From Nitrospira sp. CR1.2 (GTDB taxonomy: Bacteria; Nitrospirota; Nitrospiria; Nitrospirales; Nitrospiraceae), in contig WIAG01000006.1 of NCBI GenBank assembly GCA_014055495.1, positions 1-64,000 on the forward strand: a stretch of 64,000 nucleotides of DNA, in the 5' to 3' direction. A model generated the notes under the pieces. It saw only the letters and a list, made by a program, of their open reading frames with translations, was not told the DNA's origin and did no database searches. Shown one piece after another: positions 25,373 to 34,123 of this stretch. A program made the position numbers and the translations under genes. Each line of letters starts with the position of its first letter. Position 1 is the stretch's first letter.

Positions 25373-25565
25373 GGTGAGAACTCAACACGCGCAGTACAAG
25401 ACATGGCAGATGAGTGGAGTATAAGACGCTTAAGGAACCACCGGCAAGCCGCTTGGTGCAGTCATGCGGCAATGGAGGGCACGCGAGCCAACAATCGGTT
25501 TCCTCCCTATCAACCTCTCGACAAACCATCGGCATCGGAAGCCATGAAGCACCCGACTACAAACA

Positions 25566-25598
25566 GAAGCCCCGCCGGGGGTCACCCGGCGGGGCTTC
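25566..25598 (-). terminator. intrinsic terminator after the porin/small-protein genes
   Basis: A 14-base perfect stem, GAAGCCCCGCCGGG paired with CCCGGCGGGGCTTC, around a five-base loop, 60 bases past the stop of the small periplasmic protein. On the minus strand it is followed by TGTTTGT. It probably ends the 27820-25658 transcription unit; the rest of 25373-25657 holds nothing else I can support. Confidence 0.8.
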
Positions 25599-25657
25599 AG
25601 AGGCAGAGACAACCAGGGGGTCTCCCTGGCCGTCTCGCAGAGAGCATCACGGTTCGA

Positions 25658-26089
25658 TTATGGTGCCGTGTAGCTTCCGAACTTCGGCACGGTGTCGCAG
25701 CCTGGCCCCTGATCTTGATTCGCCACGCACAGATGGCGCAACGCACCCTGCGCGGACAGGCGAGCTTCCTTGTGCATACGAGCCTTGCCGTAATTCACCG
25801 CCAGCTTCAACTGGCGCATGGCATCGGCTCCGGCCCCACCGGACTGAGCCTTGCTGAGCCCGTCCTGCAATTTCGCCGTGGCGCTATCGATGACAGATCG
25901 GTCGGATCCCCATCGCTTCGCCAGATCGACGGTCGTCCGCTTACCCAGACCCGGCGCATCGGTCAACTCGACGATGGCATCGTTCACTGCTTGAATCGCA
26001 TCCGCGACCTGAGCCTGCGCAGTGACCGGCTGGCTACCGATCGCCAGCGCTGCGACGCCCAGCGTTACGAACATGAGTTTCTTCATCAT
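25658..26089 (-). CDS. small exported helical protein, unknown function
   Basis: 143 residues with a clear signal peptide (MMKKLMFVTLGVAALAIG ... VTAQA). The mature part is Ala/Asp/Lys-rich and helical, with two cysteines near the C-terminus (HLCVANQDQGPGCD) that could form a disulfide. No family recognised; unlike SmbP it has no His repeats. It follows the porin gene by 75 bases on the same strand, with AAGGAG before its ATG, and a strong terminator follows, so it is likely co-expressed with the porin and may associate with it in the periplasm. Confidence 0.7.
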   Translation of the reverse strand: MMKKLMFVTLGVAALAIGSQPVTAQAQVADAIQAVNDAIVELTDAPGLGKRTTVDLAKRWGSDRSVIDSATAKLQDGLSKAQSGGAGADAMRQLKLAVNYGKARMHKEARLSAQGALRHLCVANQDQGPGCDTVPKFGSYTAP

Positions 26090-26164
26090 GATCTCCTTTG
26101 GCTAAAGCCATCAGCGATCAGCGCACATGCTGTCAGCTGAAAGCTGTAGGCTGACTGCTTCTTC

Positions 26165-27820
26165 TTAGAAGTTCATCCACAGCGACAGATTGGCCCAATG
26201 CTGATTTTGCGTCTGGTTCAGAGTGCTGGTCAAATAGCCACCAGCGAAAATGGTGCCATACGCAGCCTGGAGGGCCACCTTGCCGTCGGCGAACATTCTG
26301 GTATAGGCCACGTCGATTTCGTCGCCGATGTGGGTCTTCGTGTTGTTGGCGTTCGAAAACACGTAGCAACCTTGAGCCCCTCGATACCAACAATCTTTGG
26401 AATTGGCCAGGTTCAGATTCGTGTACCAAATTTCGATATGGTCACGCGCCGAAGGACGGGCCTGCAAGTTGACTGAAGGAGAAAGCATGTTCTTCCACGC
26501 TTGCACATCCATGTATCCCATGTGGATGTGGTTCGTCGGGAAGAAGTTTTCGAACGTGTTGGCGGATTTACATGTTGCCGCATTGGTACAGGTGTTGTTC
26601 CGGCTGTCGCCGGACGCGTAATCGAGATTGAACGCAATGCGGGTCTTCCACGCCGTGTCATAGAACGTGTAGCCGATCCAGTTTCTGGTCGCCCAGGCAT
26701 TGATGTGCAAACACTTCTGTTCGCCTACGCAGGCTCCCGCCTGGCCCATCTGACCAAATTGATAGGCGATTTCGTTGCTGAAATCGAACCCGCCTTTGCG
26801 CACTTCAATCCGGTTTCCGATCATATGCCGGGTCTGATTGGAGTGTTTTGCGGTACCAAGACCCTGCGTCGCGTTGTCCGCCGAACCATAGCGGTTCTGG
26901 TACAACACATAGAAGGGCTCGATGACCATACCAGGCACCATCTTAATCTGGTTGTAGAAAATGAACATGTCGGCATCGCGCTGCGCATCCTGTGCCCCGC
27001 TGCCGGCGATGTTGGCCGCCCCGCTCCCAACGGGAGACGCCTGCCCTAGATCACTCTCCGAATTGCGGAACCAACCCAAATAGCTGTCCCAGTTCTTGGT
27101 TTGGTACGCAAACATTACACCGTCATGTGAATAGCCGGTGTTCGCCCAGTCGAAGTGGCCGAACAGGGAGTGGTTACCGAAGACCACATATTGACGCCCG
27201 ACCTTCACGCTCAAGCCTTGAATGTCTGCTAGATTGCGGACCAACATGTAGGCGGCACGAACGCCCAATCGGCCGCCGTTGCCGGCTCCGCCGGCGCTGG
27301 CACCGTTATGGTTCAAGGGGTCGCCGCCGTTGCCGGCATTGACGGCGCTTCCGTTGCCGCCCCAGACCGCGCTATCGATGATTTCCACATAGAAATTGAC
27401 GTCCGGCGAGAGATCGTACCCGATGCCCAAACGCATCCACTGTTGCACAAAGAAATCGTTTCCTTTGTTCCCGCCACCGGGAGCAGTCCCTCTGGTTCCG
27501 AACGAGTTACAGGTCCCGCCCGCTCCCTGAGCACCGCCGAAACAGGCATTGTTGCGCATTTCCGGACGCACACGCAGATCGGCGCGCATCCAGAGATTCT
27601 TGATGTCGAAGTTCCGACCGATGACCGGATCGTACAGTTCGTACGCTTCCTTTTGCGGCATGTTGCGGGGAATTGCGGGGAGATTGGTGATACGTTCGCC
27701 CGGGGGAAGTTCGAATCCGGCAAAGGCCGGGAGCGACAGACACTGCAGAGCCGTAACTGCCGCAGCGCCAAAGATGGCGGCCAACCGGCCCCATCTGGTC
27801 CGTCCATGGATGCTGTTCAT
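26165..27820 (-). CDS. outer-membrane porin, alginate-export (Alginate_exp) family
   Basis: 551 residues with a signal peptide (about 1-34, ending PAFAG). The mature protein is rich in alternating aromatic/polar beta-strands, for example NDFFVQQWMRLGIGYDLSPD, LSVKVGRQYVVFGNHSLFG and DSYLGWFRNSE, and ends in Phe (LSLWMNF), the usual signal for outer-membrane insertion. The layout fits Alginate_exp/AlgE-like barrels. Gly/Asn-rich loops (for instance GGNGSAVNAGNGGDPLNHNG) and several Cys pairs lie in extracellular loops. In Nitrospira-type bacteria such proteins are taken as general porins; the substrate here is unknown. A strong AGGAGG site precedes the ATG. Confidence 0.87.
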   Translation of the reverse strand: MNSIHGRTRWGRLAAIFGAAAVTALQCLSLPAFAGFELPPGERITNLPAIPRNMPQKEAYELYDPVIGRNFDIKNLWMRADLRVRPEMRNNACFGGAQGAGGTCNSFGTRGTAPGGGNKGNDFFVQQWMRLGIGYDLSPDVNFYVEIIDSAVWGGNGSAVNAGNGGDPLNHNGASAGGAGNGGRLGVRAAYMLVRNLADIQGLSVKVGRQYVVFGNHSLFGHFDWANTGYSHDGVMFAYQTKNWDSYLGWFRNSESDLGQASPVGSGAANIAGSGAQDAQRDADMFIFYNQIKMVPGMVIEPFYVLYQNRYGSADNATQGLGTAKHSNQTRHMIGNRIEVRKGGFDFSNEIAYQFGQMGQAGACVGEQKCLHINAWATRNWIGYTFYDTAWKTRIAFNLDYASGDSRNNTCTNAATCKSANTFENFFPTNHIHMGYMDVQAWKNMLSPSVNLQARPSARDHIEIWYTNLNLANSKDCWYRGAQGCYVFSNANNTKTHIGDEIDVAYTRMFADGKVALQAAYGTIFAGGYLTSTLNQTQNQHWANLSLWMNF

Positions 27821-28073
27821 AGCGTTCCTCCTGTGAATTGGATGGCATCCCGTCGTGTACCCATTTCACTCCGGGTGCCGCCTCTACATCCAACCGCTAT
27901 TGCACGACAAAGCCAACTCGCGCATGCGGGGGTTGGTCTGCCGAACCAGAATGGTGCCCACCATCCGGCTATAACACCGCTTCAGTCCCGAAGCGGACCC
28001 CACGCACCGTCCGGTCTTGTACTGTTGCTGTGGTCACCTCCCTTCACAGCCGTAGAGCGAGTATGAATTGGTA

Positions 28074-28373
28074 TTAGGCCTGCTTGGGCAAACCCGACTC
28101 CTCTGCCCCGTGCTCTACGCCCGATGTTGCATGGTTGATCTGTTCTTCTGCTTCCTTCATTGACGACTCGAAATCCTGCTCCACCATCTTCATTTCCTGC
28201 TGGATCATGTTGAGTTCGGGCTCAACCGTCTTCTTCAGGTCGTCTGCCGTCTCCTTAAACCCTTTGACGGCCTTGCCGACCTGCCGCCCGATTTCGGGCA
28301 ACTGCTTAGGCCCGAACAATAAGAACGCAATGACCAGGATGATGAGAATTTCTCCAGCGCCAAGACCGAACAT
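28074..28373 (-). CDS. Sec-independent translocase TatA/TatB family protein (TatB-like)
   Basis: 99 residues. An N-terminal membrane helix (EILIILVIAFLLFG) is followed by the conserved FGPKQLPEIGRQVGKAVKGF hinge and amphipathic helix, then an acidic coiled-coil-like tail. This is the TatA/B architecture of the twin-arginine translocase for folded proteins. The longer acidic tail and Glu in the N-terminal segment (GAGE) favour a TatB-like role, but TatA and TatB cannot be separated with certainty. It follows a second Tat gene by 93 bases. No tatC is in the window. Confidence 0.85.
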   Translation of the reverse strand: MFGLGAGEILIILVIAFLLFGPKQLPEIGRQVGKAVKGFKETADDLKKTVEPELNMIQQEMKMVEQDFESSMKEAEEQINHATSGVEHGAEESGLPKQA

Positions 28374-28466
28374 GGTGTTCCTACTGAGGGGGTTGTGGTA
28401 AAGACCGGGCGGCGTATCTGCGACAGGCTACTGCCGTCATTCGGTCTGCGTCCTCAGTCACGCAGG

Positions 28467-28751
28467 TTATCCCTGCGTCGTCCGTGGCGGTGGAGCCGCA
28501 GCGGCCTGCGGCGCAGGCGGCCGCGTGGATGGCTGTTCGGATTGCTGGATTTGTGCCGTGGATTGAGTCGCGGTTGGTTCCGTGTCGGTCGCCGTCACAT
28601 CGATGGCATCCGCTTCGTGAACCGATTTCTTGAACCCTTTGATGGCCTTGCCTAATCCCTCGCCAAGTTGGGGAATTTTCCCGGCCCCGAAGATGATCAA
28701 GACAATGATGAGAATCAGCAGCAACTCCATCCAGCCGAACGAACCAAACAT
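28467..28751 (-). CDS. Sec-independent translocase TatA-like protein
   Basis: 94 residues. The N-terminus MFGSFGWMELLLILIIVLII and FGAGKIPQLGEGLGKAIKGF are standard TatA. The tail is Pro/Ala/Gln-rich. With the gene downstream it forms a tatA/tatB pair for export of folded proteins such as Fe-S or cofactor enzymes. A putative promoter with a TTGACT -35 lies about 190 bases upstream. An AAGGAG site precedes the ATG at some distance (about 14 bases). Confidence 0.86.
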   Translation of the reverse strand: MFGSFGWMELLLILIIVLIIFGAGKIPQLGEGLGKAIKGFKKSVHEADAIDVTATDTEPTATQSTAQIQQSEQPSTRPPAPQAAAAPPPRTTQG

Positions 28752-28937
28752 GGTACTGTATGCTCCTTGTTACAGCTGTGCGATTATTCGCACGACGTAT
28801 AGCCACGCCCCGGCGACGACACTGCCGTCTCGTGAAGGAAGTCGTCTGAGATGATCGGGCCTGCGAATCGTGCCTTGTATCTGCATGCTCACGATCCCTA
28901 GAAAAAAACAGGTCTTCTATCCGAAATCGCGGGAAAG

Positions 28938-28964
28938 GCTATAGAATCGACTTTGATTAGTCAA
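28938..28964 (-). promoter_or_regulatory. candidate sigma70-type promoter for tat genes
   Basis: On the minus strand TTGACT (28964-28959) and TATAGC (28943-28938) are separated by 15 bases, shorter than the usual 17. It points toward the tat genes, about 190 bases away. Only a motif match. Confidence 0.35.
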
Positions 28965-28980
28965 GCTCTTTCTCCTACGG

Positions 28981-28999
28981 ACCCCGCGCGGCGCGGGGT
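28981..28999. terminator. GC-rich hairpin after methyltransferase gene
   Basis: Seven-base arms ACCCCGC and GCGGGGT around a five-base loop, 24 bases past the methyltransferase stop. No clear U-run follows, so terminator strength is uncertain. Confidence 0.45.
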
Positions 29000-29022
29000 T
29001 CAGTCCGACCGATCTCCTCAGG

Positions 29023-30507
29023 CTACGGTCGAAAGGCAAAGTGATAGTACTCGATGGGACTCGGCGGCGCGCCGAGGGCCATCATCACCGCCTCACGCTC
29101 GTAGCCGAGTGTCTCTAACTCGACCTGCGCCTGACTCAATTCCTCTTCGGTGACATAGGCAATGGTATCGGGAATCCCGTTCGGCTTGAGCGAAAGCAGA
29201 ATGCCCTGCGCCGATTCACGCTCCTGCGCGGGCATCTCGTGGCGGAGCGGGAAGTCGATCCTGCGCTGATAGGGGCTTTCATAGATGTCGTTCAACACGC
29301 GAATGGTCTGCAAGGTCAGACGATCCAACTCCCAGGCGGGCACTTTTGACCCGACCATCGGATGGCAGGCCAGCACATCCATCAGCGTCATCACGTTCGT
29401 CCCGAGCCGGCTTCCAACGAACTCCCGTTGCGTCTCCACAGTGGTGGTCGCAAGCCCCAGGTGCTTGGCCACCGCCTGGATCAATGCCAGGTTCACCATG
29501 AAACTGTATTGTCCTCCGAACTGACCATAACAGGGCTTGTCGGGATCGTTGAGCACCCGCAGATCAGCCGTCCCGGCGTCGAAACTGCTGAACCCCACGG
29601 CATTCGGCGCCAACACCCGCTTGGCTTCCTTGATTGACGCGCAGGCGCCCAGATTCACCGGCACCAACACCTCGTCATCGATGGCTTTCATAAACTCGGT
29701 GATCGTCTTACGATACGGCACATCTTTCCACTCCACCTTGTGGTACTCGCGCTCCCAGATCAGATCGTCCAGAAACGGCGGAAACGCCTTCAACTTCTCG
29801 ATATCCTTGGCTTCAAAGGCCCGGAGGAACCCGGACCAATCGGCAATGGCCGCCGCCTTCCGTTCATTGAGGTTCGGCCGGAGATGTTCTTCTTCATACT
29901 CCCCGCCCTTTTTCACAATCAGCTTCGTCGCCAACTCATTCCAGAGTTCATTGCAGACGATGCGATCGACAGTCCCGTCGGCAACGGTCGCCAGATTCTC
30001 GACGTCCGCACAGAGCGATTCCACCTTGGACAGATGAGGGGCCAAATCGGGATGGGAGCGTGCCTGCTCCAGGGCAGCAGCCTGGGAATCAACGAGGACA
30101 TACCGTACGCGGGGATAGACCTGACCGGCCTTATCCAGCCGCTGCAGGTGACTGAGAAAACACGCGGCGAGATTCCCGTTGCCCGGCCCCCACTCCATGA
30201 CCGTCAAGGGCGCCGCCAACGCGGGAGAGGGAGCAGCCTCACCGGCGCGTCGAGTCAGCGAGGATGTTGAGGTATTCGCGGCGCGGTCCCGCTTCGTGAC
30301 TTGTTCGAAATAGTCGGCGGCCAGCGCATGGGCCAATCGATAGTCTGCCGACGTGAAGGTCTGATAGAAACTGCGTTGCTGGTCGCCCCGTAGTTGATAG
30401 AACAGAGTATTGATATGCGCCTGCCAGTAATCGACCGGCTTGTACTCCCCGAGCGGTTGAGGCAAGGCGTCGGGATCCTCTACCTGCGTCATCAGGTGCT
30501 GTTCCAT
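29023..30507 (-). CDS. SAM-dependent methyltransferase, MidA/NDUFAF7-like
   Basis: About 494 residues. The SAM-binding motif VMEWGPGNGNLAACFL lies near residue 100, followed by YVLVDSQAAALEQA and a CNELWNEL motif in the place where MidA-type (COG1565) enzymes have a conserved Asn-Glu. MidA/NDUFAF7 dimethylates an arginine of a complex I subunit. The C-terminal half is longer than in typical MidA and its role is unclear. ATG 30507 has a GGGGGA site upstream; the frame continues to 30549. No complex I genes are nearby, so the substrate is unknown. Confidence 0.72.
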   Translation of the reverse strand: MEQHLMTQVEDPDALPQPLGEYKPVDYWQAHINTLFYQLRGDQQRSFYQTFTSADYRLAHALAADYFEQVTKRDRAANTSTSSLTRRAGEAAPSPALAAPLTVMEWGPGNGNLAACFLSHLQRLDKAGQVYPRVRYVLVDSQAAALEQARSHPDLAPHLSKVESLCADVENLATVADGTVDRIVCNELWNELATKLIVKKGGEYEEEHLRPNLNERKAAAIADWSGFLRAFEAKDIEKLKAFPPFLDDLIWEREYHKVEWKDVPYRKTITEFMKAIDDEVLVPVNLGACASIKEAKRVLAPNAVGFSSFDAGTADLRVLNDPDKPCYGQFGGQYSFMVNLALIQAVAKHLGLATTTVETQREFVGSRLGTNVMTLMDVLACHPMVGSKVPAWELDRLTLQTIRVLNDIYESPYQRRIDFPLRHEMPAQERESAQGILLSLKPNGIPDTIAYVTEEELSQAQVELETLGYEREAVMMALGAPPSPIEYYHFAFRP

Positions 30508-30693
30508 GCTGTCCCCCTGTGGAAAGAGAGGAAGTCTAACAGGAAGCAAATTTCACCCGCAACCGGTCTCCGATGATTCCCGAACCCGTCGCACCACGAC
30601 AGCGCCATCCTGATACACCGCCCTTCCCCCCGAACATCCGCTCATCCACGCACTTCCTTGACAGGCCTGCCGAGGCCGGTGTACCAAGGCGGG

Positions 30694-31269
30694 ATGCAGG
30701 TGTTAGGCGTACTTGTCTGCCTCATCGTCCTCCTCTCAGACTCCTCCCTCGGAGCTGAAGACCTGCCCCTCACGCACAATGTGCCGATTCCAGACTTTCA
30801 GAATCGCACCGAGAGCACCAAACCCTACAATTTTGACGCCCCGCCCGAGGGCATGTTCCGCCGCATTGTCCTCGCCGAGGGATTCGATGAAGAACTGGGC
30901 TTTCAACGGACTCATGAAATCGTTCCCGTCAAACCAACCGAGCAGTTCCTCGCCGGCACGAAACCTGTTTTTATCGTCTTCGAGCTTCACCAACACTATC
31001 AATCGTTCCAAGTATTCGGACGCTGTTATCCCGAGCCGGACACTGGAGCCGCGGGACAACAAGTCGTGGCGGAAGACGCCATGTACATCGCCCTGGAAGA
31101 CCAAACCGGCTATCTCACCCTGCTCCCCAAGGAAGGCAGGTGGAACCCCGGCCGCTATAAAGTGGAAATCCACGCCGGCGAACAGGTCAACGACATGAGC
31201 TTGATGGGCACCATGCGCTTCACCGTCTCCGCTTCACCCGACGGATCAGACCCTGCCAAGACGCACTAG
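30694..31269 (+). CDS. exported hypothetical protein
   Basis: About 191 residues with a signal peptide (MQVLGVLVCLIVLLSDSSLGAE). The mature part is beta-rich: PVFIVFELHQHYQSFQVFGR and GRYKVEIHAGEQVND look like an Ig-like fold. No named family was recognised. It stands alone between the methyltransferase (divergent) and the TauE-like permease. ATG 30694 is chosen over 30658 because it gives a clean signal sequence and has AAGGCGGG immediately upstream. Confidence 0.65.
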   Translation: MQVLGVLVCLIVLLSDSSLGAEDLPLTHNVPIPDFQNRTESTKPYNFDAPPEGMFRRIVLAEGFDEELGFQRTHEIVPVKPTEQFLAGTKPVFIVFELHQHYQSFQVFGRCYPEPDTGAAGQQVVAEDAMYIALEDQTGYLTLLPKEGRWNPGRYKVEIHAGEQVNDMSLMGTMRFTVSASPDGSDPAKTH

Positions 31270-31399
31270 CCGCTGTGCACTCAGGTCCCGCCTCGAGCGA
31301 TTCGTTTGCCGGCACCGGAAGCGATTGACGGCGGCTCTGCCCCTAAGCTATACCCACAGCGACCGTGAAGCCCCATTCGCCTGAGGAGAAATCGTTACC

Positions 31400-32131
31400 A
31401 TGCATTGGGATATCCTCGCCACGATCCTCCTGACCACAACCATTCAATCGCTGTTCGGCGTAGGTGTGCTGCTGTTCGGCACGCCGATTCTGCTGGTGTT
31501 GGGCTATGACTTCATCACCACCTTGACCACACTCCTTCCCGTCTCGCTGACCATCAACCTGCTGCAAGTCAGTAAGGACTACCGACAGATCCATCTTCCC
31601 TTCTACCGCCAGATCCTCACCCGTTCAATTCCCTGCGTCATCCTCTGTCTGCTGCTGGTGACGACACGCAAAATGAACATCGGCAGCGTCGTCGGGCTTT
31701 TTCTGATCGTGGCCGCGCTGAAAAGCGTGTATGCCCCGTTTCAACGGGTCATCGAATCACTCGTACGGTACGAGCGCACGTACTTCACCGTGATGGGCAT
31801 GGTGCATGGCTTGACCAATCTAGGCGGCTCACTGCTGACAGCCATCATTCACAGTAAGCCGTACGACAAAGACCAGACCCGCGCCACCACCGCGGTGTCC
31901 TACGGCACCTTTGCGCTCTTTCAACTCCTGACGCTTGGGCTCTCCCTCGGTCCATCGGCCATCGTCACCCCCACGACCGCCTTATACATAGTCGTGGGCG
32001 TGAGCATGTTCCTGGGCACCGACCTGCTGCTCTACAGCAAGATGAGCACGGAGCGATACCGGACCACGTTCGCGGCATTTCTGTTTCTCTCCGGCACCGC
32101 GCTGATTTTCAAATCGGTCTTCCTGCGTTAG
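31400..32131 (+). CDS. TauE/SafE family membrane permease
   Basis: 243 residues, mostly hydrophobic with about seven to eight membrane segments. FGVGVLLFGTPILLVLGY in the first repeat and MVHGLTNLGGSLLTAI in the second match the TauE/SafE signature (paired Gly-rich re-entrant motifs). The family exports sulfite, sulfoacetate or other organic anions. A GAGGAG site precedes the ATG. Downstream, an ABC-type gene follows after about 180 bases. Substrate unknown. Confidence 0.83.
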   Translation: MHWDILATILLTTTIQSLFGVGVLLFGTPILLVLGYDFITTLTTLLPVSLTINLLQVSKDYRQIHLPFYRQILTRSIPCVILCLLLVTTRKMNIGSVVGLFLIVAALKSVYAPFQRVIESLVRYERTYFTVMGMVHGLTNLGGSLLTAIIHSKPYDKDQTRATTAVSYGTFALFQLLTLGLSLGPSAIVTPTTALYIVVGVSMFLGTDLLLYSKMSTERYRTTFAAFLFLSGTALIFKSVFLR

Positions 32132-32285
32132 CCCCTCCTCGGTGCCACACCATCATCATGCGGAGAACCGCCGATTGTCTTGACGGAGGCCGGGATGCCG
32201 GTCTAGACTTCGCGCAGGTCCTGACGATTTCCCGGGTGATGGAGTTCACCGAGAACCGCCGCGCCATTCCGCGTTCGGCTGATAA

Positions 32286-32313
32286 CTCCTACCAGCGCCC
32301 CACGTGGTAGGAG
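32286..32313 (+). promoter_or_regulatory. hairpin sequestering the ribosome-binding site of the ABC-type gene
   Basis: CTCCTACCA (32286-32294) is perfectly complementary to TGGTAGGAG (32305-32313), and the second arm contains the AGGAG ribosome-binding site for the TTG start at 32319. In the folded transcript the site would be masked, which would repress translation until melted or bound. RNA-thermometer-like or protein-controlled access are both possible. Seen in sequence; function inferred. Confidence 0.5.
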
Positions 32314-32318
32314 CGCCT

Positions 32319-34010
32319 TTGAGCCCACAGCCTACAACCAGCCCGGCCTATCCGCAGTATCAGCTGGACCGAGTCCTTCGCGATATCTTCACGCACATCA
32401 GCCTCCTCCTGACACTCGAACGGTCCATGCTCGGTATCATCGCCTCGTATGCCGTGGCGATCGGGCTCTTCCTTCTCTGCGTCCCCATCGCCGTACAGGA
32501 ATTGGTCAGCACCTTTTCCTTTGCCATGGAGCCACGCATGATCTTTACGCTGACTATCTTTGTCGCCAGCTCGCTGACCGGGGTCGCCGCCTTCCGCGTA
32601 TTGCAGGCGCGCGCAGTGGAAACCCTTCAGCAACGGATCTATACGCGGATTGCCATCGCCTTCACGCGGCTGCTCCCACGCCTGCGTGACGACACGTTCG
32701 CACCGCAACAGGCGCATCGATTCATGGAGGCCGACTTGCTCACCCGGGCACTGGTCGCCATGGTGGCGGATCTGTTCAATGTCGCGGTCGTCGGCACCAT
32801 CGGGGTGACCATGCTGATCCTGTTTCACCCCTACTTCACCCTCTACATTCTGATCCTGATCCTCGGCTTTGTCGGACTGCTGACGCTCTTCGGCCGCGGC
32901 GGCTTCTTCATCACCCTTGAGATGTCCCGATTGCACTACCAGATTTTCGGCTGGATTCAAAACATCGCGCACAACCTCCCGCACCTTCGCGCGGCAGGCG
33001 ACAGCCCCTATCTGCTGGAACGCACCGACGGCCTGACCCGCCTCTATGCCCGCGTTCGACAGCGCCGCTCGGATACCTTGACGGGCCGGCAGTATAAAGC
33101 CGCCGCCCTCTGGCAGGTGGTCGGCCACAGCGGACTGATTATTACCGCCGGGCTCCTCGTCGTCGACGGGCAATTGACCGTGGGCCAATTCGCCGCGGCC
33201 GAGGTCCTGGTGGGCAATCTGCTATTGAACATGGACACGCTGGCCCGTCGCATGGTGGCCATGTTTTTCGCTTTCGTCTCCTGCCGGGAAATCGCCGCAG
33301 TGTTTTCGCTGCCGACAGAAGAGGAGCAGGCGAAGGAGAATGTGCCGGAGATGCAGTTCGGAGCCTTGGGGATTCGCCTGACCTGTCGAAACCTGTCTTA
33401 TACCGCTCCGGATGGTTCGACGATATTCGAGAACGTCTCGTTGGAGGTGTCACCCGGGGAGAAAGTGGCGATACTCTGCGGCAGCAACCCCGCAAAGACC
33501 GCGCTGGCCAAGGTGCTGGCCGGGCTTCACCCCCCGACTACGGGTTTCGTCCGGTACAACGAGATGAACCTGGTCGAAGTGAAGCGCAGCTCCATCAGCC
33601 GGGTGCGCGGCCTCATCCTGGATTCGCATCCCACGCTGCTCGACGGCACACTGGAAGATAACATTACGCTGGGACGGCCAGGCATCGAGTATGCCGATCT
33701 CCAATGGGCTTTGCGCTTTGTCGAACTGGACGGGGACATCGATGCACTGCCGGAGGGATTGCACACAGCGGTCTCCGGCTTGGAAGTCACCCTGTCCATC
33801 AGCCAGATTCTCCGCATTCTCGTGGCCCGTGCGATCGTGACACGGCCGCAGGTGTTGATCTTCGACGGGACCCTGCACAACATGCTGCCGACAACGCGCA
33901 CCCTCCTGCTGCGTCGGATTTGTGACAAAGACCAGCCATGGTCGGTCGTGTTTCTCTCGAACGATCCGACCTTCTCAGCCGACGTGGATCGGCGGATTCT
34001 CATCGAATAG
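32319..34010 (+). CDS. ABC-exporter-like protein with degraded ATPase motifs
   Basis: About 563 residues: an N-terminal membrane domain with roughly six helices (about 35-310) and a C-terminal nucleotide-binding domain fold (345-563). Every key motif deviates. Walker A reads CGSNPAKTA (K393 kept, glycines lost), the signature LSGGQ is LSISQ (492-496), Walker B ends VLIFDG with Gly replacing the catalytic Glu (517), and the switch His is Asn (N548). A working ATPase is therefore unlikely; a pseudo-ABC protein, regulator or partner subunit is more likely. TTG 32319 has an AGGAG site; GTG 32304 is an alternative. The frame is intact and glycosyltransferase genes follow. Confidence 0.82.
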   Translation: MSPQPTTSPAYPQYQLDRVLRDIFTHISLLLTLERSMLGIIASYAVAIGLFLLCVPIAVQELVSTFSFAMEPRMIFTLTIFVASSLTGVAAFRVLQARAVETLQQRIYTRIAIAFTRLLPRLRDDTFAPQQAHRFMEADLLTRALVAMVADLFNVAVVGTIGVTMLILFHPYFTLYILILILGFVGLLTLFGRGGFFITLEMSRLHYQIFGWIQNIAHNLPHLRAAGDSPYLLERTDGLTRLYARVRQRRSDTLTGRQYKAAALWQVVGHSGLIITAGLLVVDGQLTVGQFAAAEVLVGNLLLNMDTLARRMVAMFFAFVSCREIAAVFSLPTEEEQAKENVPEMQFGALGIRLTCRNLSYTAPDGSTIFENVSLEVSPGEKVAILCGSNPAKTALAKVLAGLHPPTTGFVRYNEMNLVEVKRSSISRVRGLILDSHPTLLDGTLEDNITLGRPGIEYADLQWALRFVELDGDIDALPEGLHTAVSGLEVTLSISQILRILVARAIVTRPQVLIFDGTLHNMLPTTRTLLLRRICDKDQPWSVVFLSNDPTFSADVDRRILIE

Positions 34011-34123
34011 CCCTGCTGCCCGTCTCCCTGTGCGGGAACTGTTTGACCACTCCTCCGCCCGTTCTGTAAAATAGTCTTCGTGTCGATAGACAACCTGCGG
34101 CCTGAAGGAACTGTTCCCGCTCC

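Noticed and set aside
25226-26140. 304-codon plus-strand ORF
   Set aside because: Antisense to the recQ 5' end and the small exported protein; crosses the terminator at 25566.
27977-27996. Hairpin CCGCTTC/GAAGCGG upstream of the porin gene as a terminator for the tat genes
   Set aside because: Stem of only seven bases and no U-run; too weak to call.
32289-33188. 299-codon minus-strand ORF
   Set aside because: Antisense shadow of the membrane domain of the ABC-like gene.
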